DNA of 41,500 nt from an uncultured Ruminococcus sp. (GTDB taxonomy: Bacteria > Bacillota > Clostridia > UBA1212). The notes beneath the pieces were generated by a model that was not told where the DNA came from, did not search any database, and worked only from the letters and a program-made list of their open reading frames with translations. A program made the translations under genes and the position numbers. Shown here in pieces: positions 7,790 to 15,321 of the stretch (its first letter is position 1; every line of letters begins with the position of its first letter). The DNA lies in contig CACZNV010000034.1 in assembly GCA_902782645.1 (NCBI GenBank), positions 1 to 41,500 on the forward strand. The letters run 5' to 3'.

Positions 7790-8038
7790 TCAATCCTCCA
7801 GTATTTCGCAGATGACTTGAATTATTTTTGATACTGATTCAAGCTCTAGAATCGACAACCTGTCATCCGGAAACTCAATATTGAAAGTCTTTTCTAGTTC
7901 AACAATTATCGCAATAAACTCAATTGAATCTACTCCTAACTCTATCAAACTATCTTCGTAATTTGATTCAGTTATAACTGCATTTTCGATGCAAGAGTTT
8001 ATTATTTCAACTACATTGATTATTGATGGTTTTTCCAT
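7790..8038 (-). CDS. Acyl/peptidyl carrier protein
   Basis: The 82-aa acidic protein carries the phosphopantetheine attachment motif E-L-G-V-D-S-I-E-F with Ser38, followed by helix II-like I-V-E-L-E-K-T-F-N-I-E-F-P-D. Size and motif placement are typical of stand-alone ACP/PCPs. GGGAGG just upstream of its ATG lies inside the previous gene. Its stop falls beside the FkbH-like start. Standing next to FkbH, it is the likely carrier of a three-carbon glyceryl unit or a related acyl group. It is not a fatty acid synthase ACP by context, since no fab genes are nearby. Confidence 0.92.
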   Translation of the reverse strand: MEKPSIINVVEIINSCIENAVITESNYEDSLIELGVDSIEFIAIIVELEKTFNIEFPDDRLSILELESVSKIIQVICEILED

Positions 8039-8040
8039 TG

Positions 8041-8940
8041 TCAGCCTCCCATGAAGATTTGTTTGTTTAGTTGTATCTTTCTTCTATCCCTTTCCGTCAA
8101 ATACCCTTCTATGTAATCATTTAAATCATTTGATTCAAGTCTTGTCCTAAAGTCTACTGTCCATTCTTTTCGTTCTTTTTTGCAGAGGCCGTAAGCATTA
8201 AGCAGTTTTTCTCCTTCTGGCGTGCGAAATGCTTCCAAATACTCCAATAAAAAAGAATCGCCAAATATTTGTTTTGTATAAAAAAGAACATAAAAAACAT
8301 AAGGTATAATTTCGTATTCCTTACTGATTCTAAGCAAGTTTTGCACTGAAATATCCTCTATGTTGTTTTTTAGCAAGAAATAGATATCTTTAAACATTTC
8401 AGATCTAATTGTATTTCTTGTTGCAAGAAGAAATATACTGTTCATGTCCTTGTAATGGTGTAACACCAATTGCACCATCGCTTTTAAAGGCGGCAATGTT
8501 TTAACTTTTGTACCATATATGTCCATCTCTATAGCATCAGCCAAGAACTGCTCCATATTTATTTTTTTCCCTTCGTATTCTCCCCAAAAAATATCAAAAT
8601 TGACATCTATCACAATGGATTGATTCCCGATAGTTCTAACATATGGAATGATCTGGTGCGAAGAAGACAAACATAGAATTCGCTCCAGCCGATAATCCTT
8701 CATTGAACTAGGTCTACTATGAAAACCCATTTGTAGCAAATGATTCTCAAGGTCGCCTAAAAACGCTTTTGGCACAAGCAGATCAATATCATTGTATCTT
8801 CTTTCACTCTCATTGCCATAGCATTGTTTGGATAATGCAGCTCCCTTTACAAGAGAATATGGCATGTTCCTAATCTTTGAAAAAAAATCCAAATGATTCA
8901 GAAATGCAAAGACGGCTCCGTTACGTACTTCTTCTAACAC
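8041..8940 (-). CDS. NTP_transf_5-type nucleotidyltransferase, RiPP tailoring
   Basis: The 299-aa protein begins with GTG at 8940, preceded by GGAGG inside the previous gene. It shows L-V-K-G-A-A-L-S near residue 30 and R-R-Y-N-D-I-D-L-L-V at about 47-56, a nucleotidyltransferase-fold signature (the D-x-D metal site) of the uncharacterised family often called NTP_transf_5. Members are frequent in RiPP clusters. In the pseudomycoidin lasso-peptide pathway such a protein was reported to act on a phosphorylated Ser to give a sugar-type modification after a HprK-like kinase. Here too the kinase gene is directly upstream (5-nt gap). The specific reaction in this cluster is unknown. Confidence 0.8.
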   Translation of the reverse strand: MLEEVRNGAVFAFLNHLDFFSKIRNMPYSLVKGAALSKQCYGNESERRYNDIDLLVPKAFLGDLENHLLQMGFHSRPSSMKDYRLERILCLSSSHQIIPYVRTIGNQSIVIDVNFDIFWGEYEGKKINMEQFLADAIEMDIYGTKVKTLPPLKAMVQLVLHHYKDMNSIFLLATRNTIRSEMFKDIYFLLKNNIEDISVQNLLRISKEYEIIPYVFYVLFYTKQIFGDSFLLEYLEAFRTPEGEKLLNAYGLCKKERKEWTVDFRTRLESNDLNDYIEGYLTERDRRKIQLNKQIFMGG

Positions 8941-8944
8941 TTTT

Positions 8945-9811
8945 CTAACCTCCTAATACTAAAGATTCTATGTCGTTTTTAACTTTTTTTAATGTTTCAA
9001 AATTGCTTGGTATATGCAGGAAGGAAACTGGAATATCCGAAAACAGAGATTCCATATCGATCCTTTTTATAATACTGTAAGGTAAAACACCAATCCCAAC
9101 TATGTTGTGATAGAGCATGCCTTTCTTTATTGCAGGGAGTTTGATTGGCTCTACCCATGGTTTGTTGTCGCTTGTTCTTCTAAGGAAAATAATACTTTCA
9201 ATCCTAGAAGGCTTTATTTTTGTATCATCAATACTATAATATCGTTTTCCGATAATATTCCGTTCCTTATTTACGTCAAATATATTAAGTTCAGAGACTG
9301 ACTGGTCCGTCAGTTTCATCAAATTATGCGCCCTAAACGGACGAGTTTTGGATCTTATCAACAGAGTATCATCGGAATACAATTTGAGTTGGTCTCCAGC
9401 TAAAAGATATGAAAGCGTGGTTTTTCCAACTCCCTTATCTCCTGAAATGCATATCACAGTTTTTTCCCGTAATAATGAACATGCATGAAATAAGCACCAC
9501 CCCTTACTCGCAAAGAATAAAGAGAATGGTATGTTAAAGAGTGTAGAAAAGAAAGACTCAAAAGAAGTTGCAAGACATCTTATCCTGTTGTCTTTCCCAT
9601 CTACATAATAGATTGCATAATCTCCTAATTTTATGATAAATGTATTATTATCTAGTTCTTCAACTGATATACCCTGGCAAGTGACTTTTCCTATTTCAAC
9701 ATGAAGATTCATAAAAAATGATTCGTTCGTATCCGTAGAAGAAAACTCACTTAAAAGCGGCATTTTTATATTTGAATATACAATTATTCCGTATATCTTA
9801 TAAATCCACAT
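8945..9811 (-). CDS. HPr-kinase-like ATPase/kinase, likely peptide kinase
   Basis: The 288-aa protein has a Walker A loop G-D-K-G-V-G-K-T-T at residues 124-132 after a hydrophobic strand, and a D-D pair at 147-148 (L-Y-S-D-D-T-L-L-I). This is the HPr-kinase/phosphorylase-like layout, without the N-terminal HprK domain. Such short HprK homologues are known in lasso-peptide clusters, where they phosphorylate the C-terminal Ser of the precursor. The precursor in this operon ends in Thr-Ser, so the same reaction is plausible. No clear Shine-Dalgarno stands before the ATG at 9811, so translational coupling to the ABC gene 17 nt upstream is likely. It is AT-rich, unlike that gene. Confidence 0.8.
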   Translation of the reverse strand: MWIYKIYGIIVYSNIKMPLLSEFSSTDTNESFFMNLHVEIGKVTCQGISVEELDNNTFIIKLGDYAIYYVDGKDNRIRCLATSFESFFSTLFNIPFSLFFASKGWCLFHACSLLREKTVICISGDKGVGKTTLSYLLAGDQLKLYSDDTLLIRSKTRPFRAHNLMKLTDQSVSELNIFDVNKERNIIGKRYYSIDDTKIKPSRIESIIFLRRTSDNKPWVEPIKLPAIKKGMLYHNIVGIGVLPYSIIKRIDMESLFSDIPVSFLHIPSNFETLKKVKNDIESLVLGG

Positions 9812-9828
9812 ATTCTTGACTGAAACGT

Positions 9829-11625
9829 TTATTGCACGTAGTGCTTCGCCTGTGCATGATACATTTTTGAATAGTTGTCGCAGCTCGCAAGCAGCTCGTC
9901 ATGTGAGCCGACTGCCTCCACGGTGTGGTTGTGGAGAAAAATAACGCTGTCTGCGTACTTGGCGACAGAAAGCCTGTGAGAGATGTAGAAAATCGTTTTT
10001 CCTTTGAGCGTCCTGTTGAATGTCTGTATCAGTTCGTCTTCGGCAAATGCATCCAGCGCCGACGAAGGCTCGTCAAGGATTACTATCGGCTGATCCTTAA
10101 ACAACACCCTGGCAAGGGCAAGTTTCTGAAGTTCGCCGCCGGAAAGGAGCACGCCGTTCTCGTCAAATATCCTGCCAAGCTTTGTGTCAATTCCGTTAGG
10201 CAGTCCGTCGATTTTTTCCTTCAGACCTGCATTGCACAAAGCATCATATATTTTGGCACGTACCTCCTCAGTGTCCCTGTAGTCATTCATCGCAACGTTT
10301 TCTGCAATAGACAGCGCGTAATACTTGTAGTCCTGAAAGACAATGCCTATCCGGTTTCTGTAGCTTCTGTAGTCAATTGACCGCAGGTCCACACCGTTGT
10401 ACATAATGCTGCCGTCGTTTACGTCATAGAGGCGGCAGATAAGCTTGCAAAGTGTGGTTTTTCCTTCGCCGTTTTCACCTACAATAACGTAAAATTTATT
10501 CTTCTCGATTTCAAGATTCACATTGCTCAGGACGTAGTTTTCACTGCCCGGATACTTGAAGCAGGCCTTGTCGAGCCTGTAGATATTAGCGGTTTCCGGA
10601 ATCTCATCGGCATTGCAGCCCTTGCCGTCAACCGCAATAGTATTCTCAGTCTCCATAAGCTCCCTGAAGGCTTCGATGTAAATCGAATTCTCGGCAAGGG
10701 TAATTATGTTGCCCGCAATTCCCGTCACCTGGGAGGAGAAAGTCGTCAGGGCAGTCAGAACCATTGTAAAGTCCGCCACGCTGAGGCCGAAAAAGACCAT
10801 GCGTATCGCAAGGAAAACGTAGTACAAGCCAAGTTCAATCGTGCCTATCGCATGCCTGATCGATCCGTTGGCTGTCGTTTTGTTGAGCAGGCGCCTTCCC
10901 AGCTTCTGAGACTTGTCAACGGTCTTTTTATACTTGGCGATAACCCAGTCCGAGATGGAATACATGCGCATGTCATTGGCGTAGTTTTCATCCACAAGCA
11001 TGGTCATGTAGTACGAAATCTCCCGGTTCACTTCCGTCAGTTCAAGCCTGTTCCTGTACTGTGCGCGCTTGTCAAGGCAAATCGTAATGATTTTCGTCAC
11101 CGTCAGCACCGCCATGACAACATAAACCCACTTGGAAACGATTGACAGGACCACGCCAAGGGACACAATCGAAACACCCGACGAAATAGCCGCAAAAGTC
11201 GCATCAAGAAATCCTGTCGCCACATTACTCTGCACCGCCTGCGTCGCCAATTCTTTGGTCTTAAGCGTTTTCGGGGAAAACAAAACCGCATAGTCAAGAG
11301 TCACAATTTTTGCCTGTATATCGAACAAAAGCGCATTTCTGTACAAATCGCCAATGATTCCAATCTTCCTGTTGAGCAGCAGCACAGCCTGCCCTTTCAC
11401 GTAGGAGGCCCCCACGATAATCAGTATTATCATCAGCGCCCCGTCCCAGCTCTTACCCAGCAGCTGCTCAATCAGCAGCTTTGAAAACAGGGCATTGAGC
11501 GCCGGCATAACACCATTTAGTAAAGCAATTAAAAACCTGCAAATAAAAAACATTTTGCTGAATTTCCATGCTTTTTTTATCATAAAAAGCTGATTACTCA
11601 TCAGTCCTTTAAATTTTAGTTTCAT
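9829..11625 (-). CDS. ABC exporter, fused permease-ATPase half-transporter
   Basis: In the 598-aa protein the first ~320 residues form a type I exporter membrane domain. The ATPase follows: Walker A G-E-N-G-E-G-K-T-T (383-391), Q-loop F-Q-D (430-432), signature L-S-G-G-E (494-498), Walker B V-I-L-D-E-P (515-520) and switch His550. There is no N-terminal C39 peptidase domain, so leader removal must be done elsewhere. Placed directly after the precursor, it is the likely peptide exporter. Its GC content and codon choice are visibly higher than those of its neighbours, and it holds three ATTGGCG words (10975, 11245, 11349), whereas the other cluster genes hold none. It therefore looks host-like or separately recruited. 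Confidence 0.92.
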   Translation of the reverse strand: MKLKFKGLMSNQLFMIKKAWKFSKMFFICRFLIALLNGVMPALNALFSKLLIEQLLGKSWDGALMIILIIVGASYVKGQAVLLLNRKIGIIGDLYRNALLFDIQAKIVTLDYAVLFSPKTLKTKELATQAVQSNVATGFLDATFAAISSGVSIVSLGVVLSIVSKWVYVVMAVLTVTKIITICLDKRAQYRNRLELTEVNREISYYMTMLVDENYANDMRMYSISDWVIAKYKKTVDKSQKLGRRLLNKTTANGSIRHAIGTIELGLYYVFLAIRMVFFGLSVADFTMVLTALTTFSSQVTGIAGNIITLAENSIYIEAFRELMETENTIAVDGKGCNADEIPETANIYRLDKACFKYPGSENYVLSNVNLEIEKNKFYVIVGENGEGKTTLCKLICRLYDVNDGSIMYNGVDLRSIDYRSYRNRIGIVFQDYKYYALSIAENVAMNDYRDTEEVRAKIYDALCNAGLKEKIDGLPNGIDTKLGRIFDENGVLLSGGELQKLALARVLFKDQPIVILDEPSSALDAFAEDELIQTFNRTLKGKTIFYISHRLSVAKYADSVIFLHNHTVEAVGSHDELLASCDNYSKMYHAQAKHYVQ

Positions 11626-11664
11626 AAGGTAATCGCTCCCATCATAACTGCTTCAGTGTTGCAA

Positions 11665-11683
11665 GGCAGGATTTTGTCCTGCC
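11665..11683 (-). promoter_or_regulatory. mRNA hairpin between precursor and exporter genes
   Basis: GGCAGGA (11665-11671) and TCCTGCC (11677-11683) form a perfect 7-bp stem with a 5-nt loop, 15 nt after the precursor stop on the minus strand. No T-run follows, so it is not a full terminator. A stem here would stabilise the short precursor transcript or reduce read-through into the exporter, an arrangement common in RiPP operons. Confidence 0.6.
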
Positions 11684-11697
11684 CCGCTTTTCAAGAA

Positions 11698-11832
11698 TTA
11701 GCTTGTTGCTATGCAATTGTTGCAACCAACATTAATCTCCGGGCATCCAGCGTTTGGACAGACTTGTGGGCATACGCAATCACATCCTAGGCCAAGACCA
11801 AGTGGCTCTAATCCTGCTTGAATAATTTCCAT
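11698..11832 (-). CDS. RiPP precursor peptide, 44 aa, Cys-rich
   Basis: A short frame runs from the ATG at 11832 to the TAA at 11698-11700, with AAAGGAG eight bases upstream (complement of 11841-11847). The first 16 residues (M-E-I-I-Q-A-G-L-E-P-L-G-L-G-L-G) form a short leader without Cys. The remaining 28 contain seven Cys at 17, 19, 21, 25, 30, 37 and 40, four Gly or Pro-rich turns, and a C-terminal Ala-Thr-Ser. It lies between a radical SAM/SPASM gene and an ABC exporter, the standard place for a precursor. I expect Cys-based crosslinks (thioethers or disulfides). Resemblance to the Clo7bot-type or ranthipeptide-type Cys-rich substrates is possible but cannot be shown here. Confidence 0.85.
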   Translation of the reverse strand: MEIIQAGLEPLGLGLGCDCVCPQVCPNAGCPEINVGCNNCIATS

Positions 11833-11877
11833 TTTTTCTTCTCCTTTCACTATATTTGTTGAAATACGAATGTCAAG

Positions 11878-13200
11878 TCAATAATACTTCTTTATCATCT
11901 CCTCTATTTCGCATTTCACAACATCTAAATCACAGTCCATTTCTCCATATGCCATTCTAGCTTTAGGACATCTTTTTCCGAAACACAAAGGAAGAGCACT
12001 ACATTTTTTGCACTTGTTTGAAGACAAATAATCCGAATATACCCATTTGGAGTATAACGATTCGTTTATTTCAACGGTACCATCGTCTTCTATCCTTCCC
12101 AGATTATTTGTTTCATTGTCAAGATCAAACGAGCACTTTAACAAATATCCCTGATCGTCAAACACAAAGTAATTAGGTTTTGAAGCATAACAAACCCTGC
12201 TACACGGGAGGCTACGGCTAGTGACATTATTGCAAGATAATGCATATTCTTTAAGCATTCCCACAATTTCAACATTAATGAATAGTGATTCAATCTCACC
12301 TAAAAGTTGAGGAGTTTCACTATTTCCCTGATCCTTGATAGTCTCAAAGTATATGCCGATACGTTTGTCGTTTAGCTTTTCTGAAACATATTTATAAAAT
12401 TCCTGCAAACTATCCGCAACATCAAAATTAAAGTTAGTTCGAAGTGCTACCTTAAAGAGAGCAGTAGTTGTAACCATGTAACTTAGATTATTGATAATGG
12501 TCTGCCACGTAGGCTGCCCTCCCACAAGAGGCCTTGTTTTGTCATGTGTATAGCTCATTCCATCTACGGATATTTGATAAAATGAGCAATTCAGTGAAAC
12601 TAACTTGTCAAAATGATTAGGAGTTAACAGATAACCATTGGTTGACATTCCAGATTCCATATGTATGCCGGGAAAATCGGTATCTAGCATCGACTTTAGT
12701 TTTTCTAAAAACCATATTATATTATTATACTCTACGAGAGGTTCTCCACCAAAAAAAGTAACTCTGACATTTGAATAACCTCTCAGCAGCAATTGGTTTC
12801 GTACGAATGCGATGACGGAATCATAAGTCTCCTTTTCCATTTTACGATCCAAGTGAGGCTGACCACAGTACACACATCTAAAATTGCATTGCCGCGTAAC
12901 TATTAACATTATGTCGAGTGTGCTGTTTCGAATAACCCCTTCCTCATATAAGCACCTAACTAATAAATCCTCATCCGCATCAACATCTACAAATAACTTT
13001 TTATTGTAGAGAACAGATATAATATCATTTTTCTCATCAAATTCGATTTCTGGCTGAGACAATAATTGATTCAATCGATCAATATAGGTAATTTCCCGAA
13101 AAGCAATTATTGCCCCACTAAGAGAGCTATAAGCTATAACTGATCCATCGTCCTTGTTGATAAAGAAAGCATATCTGCTTCGCTTAAGTTTTTTACTCAT
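11878..13200 (-). CDS. Radical SAM/SPASM peptide maturase
   Basis: The 440-aa enzyme has an N-terminal ~90-residue region resembling a RiPP recognition element, then the radical SAM cluster motif C-N-F-R-C-V-Y-C (Cys105, 109, 112). The F-F-G-G-E-P-L SAM-binding motif follows. The C-terminal ~100 residues hold a SPASM-type set: C-x-x-x-C ... G-Y-L-L-K-C, then C-K-K-C-x5-C-x4-C and further Cys, enough for auxiliary Fe-S clusters. Such enzymes install thioether or C-C crosslinks in precursor peptides. I place the start at ATG 13200, where AAAGAGG precedes it and the conserved N-terminus begins. A second in-frame ATG at 13296 would add 32 residues. The precursor gene follows 45 nt downstream. Confidence 0.92.
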   Translation of the reverse strand: MSKKLKRSRYAFFINKDDGSVIAYSSLSGAIIAFREITYIDRLNQLLSQPEIEFDEKNDIISVLYNKKLFVDVDADEDLLVRCLYEEGVIRNSTLDIMLIVTRQCNFRCVYCGQPHLDRKMEKETYDSVIAFVRNQLLLRGYSNVRVTFFGGEPLVEYNNIIWFLEKLKSMLDTDFPGIHMESGMSTNGYLLTPNHFDKLVSLNCSFYQISVDGMSYTHDKTRPLVGGQPTWQTIINNLSYMVTTTALFKVALRTNFNFDVADSLQEFYKYVSEKLNDKRIGIYFETIKDQGNSETPQLLGEIESLFINVEIVGMLKEYALSCNNVTSRSLPCSRVCYASKPNYFVFDDQGYLLKCSFDLDNETNNLGRIEDDGTVEINESLYSKWVYSDYLSSNKCKKCSALPLCFGKRCPKARMAYGEMDCDLDVVKCEIEEMIKKYY

Positions 13201-13715
13201 AATAAGCCTCTTTCTAAATTCGTACTCGATTTTAATCAAAACGGAACAATCTGTTGAATAAATGTGTATAAAAAGGAGTCTTTTACGCACATTCATTCAA
13301 ACCATCTCTTTCAGGAAACAGGTATTCAATCAAAATAAGCCATATGCTTACAATGAGAGAATAAACTCAAGTAGTGAAACCCTCGTGTGCTAATCACAGC
13401 CTACATGAAATGAGCCGAGAAAGATGTTGTTAGATACACCTCATACCATTACATGCTCATTTCTCATTTGAACAACACACCCCGTCCTTAATACAACTCA
13501 ACTGTAATAGCAGAATAATCATGGCATCGAATTGTTCAATGTCTTAAATATACTCTGTTTACACGCCTTGCTATAATCTACTACATTTCGAGAAAGAATC
13601 TAATACAGAAACAACTTAAACCCAATGACGACGCTTAAAAGTGAAAAACATTGAACTATATGCTTCTGTATTAATTGCCAGCGTTAGTGGCAAGCATCCC
13701 CTTCTGTCATGAACC
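13201..13715 (-). other. Long leader region of the RiPP operon, no gene recognised
   Basis: About 500 bases lie between the putative transcription start near 13708 and the radical SAM start. All frames read there give only peptides of about 10 codons, none with a convincing ribosome binding site. One small stem is visible (TTGCCA at 13675-13680 and its partner TGGCAA at 13688-13693). No known riboswitch pattern was recognised. Confidence 0.5.
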
Positions 13716-13745
13716 ATTATACAGCTGTTCAATATCTGTTGTCAA
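13716..13745 (-). promoter_or_regulatory. Consensus promoter for the RiPP operon
   Basis: On the minus strand, TTGACA (complement of 13740-13745) and TATAAT (complement of 13716-13721) are both perfect and separated by 18 bp. It points at the radical SAM gene, and no other gene lies between. The surrounding 300 bases are strongly AT-rich. Confidence 0.8.
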
Positions 13746-14022
13746 GTATTATTTTTAATAAAAACCGTGTGAAATTTGACTGTATTTCAGTATTTTGTAA
13801 GTTTTTGTTGAATTATTAACAGATCATCTTGTGGTCATTCCCAGTTTATGATAAATACGTTTTATCGACTGTTGCATACATCTGTCGACATCTTCTAAAT
13901 AATTAAAGCCTCTCTGCAGCGCTTTGCATTAATTCACCTCTCAATGAATCCTTCTCTTTAAATACAATTTATACAAGCGTGATTCATGGCCTTTAATGCA
14001 AAAACTTAAAACTGAGCGTTTT
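13746..14022. other. AT-rich intergenic region
   Basis: No gene is supported between the RiPP promoter and the end of the first ZIP transporter. A minus-strand open frame without a start (13824-13928) encodes about 33 residues ending in I-Y-H-K-L-G-M-T-T-R, faintly like the C-terminal DNA-binding part of sporulation regulators. It may be a gene relic. Confidence 0.4.
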
Positions 14023-14808
14023 TTAACCCAGGGCTACGTCCAGGGCCATCATAAGTGTAAAGCCTAATGCGAACATCACAACGCCTGAGTGCGCATGCTC
14101 GCCCGAAGACATCTCCGGAATCAGTTCCTCCACAACGACATACATCATTGCGCCTGCGGCAAATGAAAGCAGGTAAGGCATTGCCGGCACCACAAGGCCC
14201 GCAAAAACCACCGTTAGAGCTGCCGCAACCGGTTCAACAACGCCTGAAAGCACACCGTCAAGGAACGCCCGGCCCTTGGTCTTGCCCTCTGCGTGGAGGG
14301 GCATGGAGATGATGGCACCCTCGGGAAAGTTTTGAATTGCGATACCGATTGCAAGCGCCAATGCACCGCTCATGGTTATATTGGCGGAGTGGGAGAGAAC
14401 GCCCGCATAAACAACACCCACAGCCATGCCCTCAGGGATGTTGTGCAGCGTGACCGCAAGCACCATCATTGTTGTCCTTTTGACTTTGCTTCTCGGACCC
14501 TCGGCCTTGTCGGCAAACATGTGCAGGTGAGGCACCACATTGTCAAGCAGCAGCAGGAAAAGTATCCCGAGCCAGAAGCCAATGAAGGCGGGGGCAAAGG
14601 CCCATTTTTCCATTGGCGATTCCTCCTGCTCTATCGCCGGTATGATCAGGCTCCAGATGGATGCAGCGACCATCACCCCCGCCGCAAAACCCGTCAAGGC
14701 CTTTTGAACTTTTTCGTTTAGTTTTTTTCTCATGAAGAACACGCAGGCCGAACCCAGCGCTGTTCCCGCAAACGGAATCCCTATTCCCAATATAACTTCC
14801 GGCAGCAT
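14023..14808 (-). CDS. ZIP-family divalent metal transporter (first paralog)
   Basis: The 261-aa membrane protein has about eight hydrophobic segments. It carries the two metal-pathway helices of ZIP proteins, H-N-I-P-E-G-M and N-F-P-E-G-A with the following S-M-P-L. The ATG at 14808 is preceded by AGGAGGTG at ideal spacing; the longer frame upstream crosses the TA terminator and is not coding. The family imports zinc, iron or manganese down a gradient. A near-identical paralog lies 1.3 kb away on the same strand, and the two share downstream sequence (ACTGAGCGTTTTTTA). A palindrome 24 bp before its start (14832-14849) suggests metal-responsive repression. Confidence 0.92.
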   Translation of the reverse strand: MLPEVILGIGIPFAGTALGSACVFFMRKKLNEKVQKALTGFAAGVMVAASIWSLIIPAIEQEESPMEKWAFAPAFIGFWLGILFLLLLDNVVPHLHMFADKAEGPRSKVKRTTMMVLAVTLHNIPEGMAVGVVYAGVLSHSANITMSGALALAIGIAIQNFPEGAIISMPLHAEGKTKGRAFLDGVLSGVVEPVAAALTVVFAGLVVPAMPYLLSFAAGAMMYVVVEELIPEMSSGEHAHSGVVMFALGFTLMMALDVALG

Positions 14809-14831
14809 AAGGCACCTCCTCAGCAGGCTTT

Positions 14832-14877
14832 TGTTAGCCTGCGCTAACATACTATATCGGAAACAGCCGCTTGTCAA
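14832..14877 (-). promoter_or_regulatory. Operator palindrome and promoter of the first ZIP gene
   Basis: TGTTAGC-CTGC-GCTAACA (14832-14849) is a perfect 7+7 palindrome between the gene start and a minus-strand promoter-like pair. That pair is TTGACA (complement of 14872-14877) and TATAGT (complement of 14851-14856), with short 15-bp spacing; an alternative -10 overlaps the palindrome. The T-T-A-G-x6-C-T-A-A core resembles DtxR/MntR-type sites, which would fit metal control. Confidence 0.6.
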
Positions 14878-14960
14878 TCGCCAAATGCCTTTTTTAAGGG
14901 AAAAAGTTAAAAAATCGGTAACTTGTTTGCTGCCGCCAATGAAATCCGCAACTTGCTTAT

Positions 14961-14997
14961 AATCAAAAATGATTTCGCATCTTGACGAAATCATTTT
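14961..14997 (-). terminator. Rho-independent terminator of the toxin-antitoxin operon
   Basis: A perfect 12-bp stem (AAAATGATTTCG at 14966-14977 with its complement at 14986-14997), 8-nt loop, followed on the minus strand by TTTTTGATT. It lies 10 nt after the antitoxin stop. Confidence 0.85.
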
Positions 14998-15006
14998 CAA
15001 AGTTCT

Positions 15007-15321
15007 TCATGCGGTTACAATCACGCCGGATTTTTCAGGAAATGAAGGATCTTTTTGCGTCATCGTGAGCAATCGGCAGGCTGTGCCCTCCGGGTGATTT
15101 CTTCCGGACTCCCATGCTTCCACCGTTTTAGGAGAAACACCCATATATTTTGCGAAGAGCACCTGTGTCAACCCGGTTGCAAGGCGAATACTCTTTATAT
15201 CCTCTGCGGTGAAAGACTCCAACGGCTGAATTGAAAGAACCGTGACCTTTGCTTTTCCACGGCCTTTTTCATAGTCGATTGCCTGGTTCAACCCAGTTTT
15301 CAAATCTTCAAACAAACTCAT
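15007..15321 (-). CDS. HigA/NadS-like XRE antitoxin
   Basis: The 104-aa protein has a C-terminal XRE helix-turn-helix at about residues 42-85 (I-R-L-A-T-G-L-T-Q-V-L-F-A-K-Y-M-G-V-S-P-K-T-V-E-A-W-E-S-G-R). The conserved N-x-P-x-G and R-L-L segment of HigA-type antitoxins follows. The ATG at 15321 overlaps the toxin stop by 4 nt (ATGA), so translation is coupled. The toxin-first order matches HigBA. It most likely binds and blocks the toxin and represses the operon through the palindrome in the promoter. A terminator follows directly. Confidence 0.88.
   Translation of the reverse strand: MSLFEDLKTGLNQAIDYEKGRGKAKVTVLSIQPLESFTAEDIKSIRLATGLTQVLFAKYMGVSPKTVEAWESGRNHPEGTACRLLTMTQKDPSFPEKSGVIVTA

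Noticed and set aside
8041-9811. Lasso peptide cluster, because of the HprK-like and nucleotidyltransferase genes
   Set aside because: No asparagine-synthetase-like cyclase and no transglutaminase-type peptidase are present, and the precursor is Cys-rich beside a radical SAM enzyme.
13824-13928. Minus-strand frame of about 33 codons resembling a Spo0A C-terminal end
   Set aside because: No start codon with ribosome binding site and only faint similarity; treated as a relic or chance frame.
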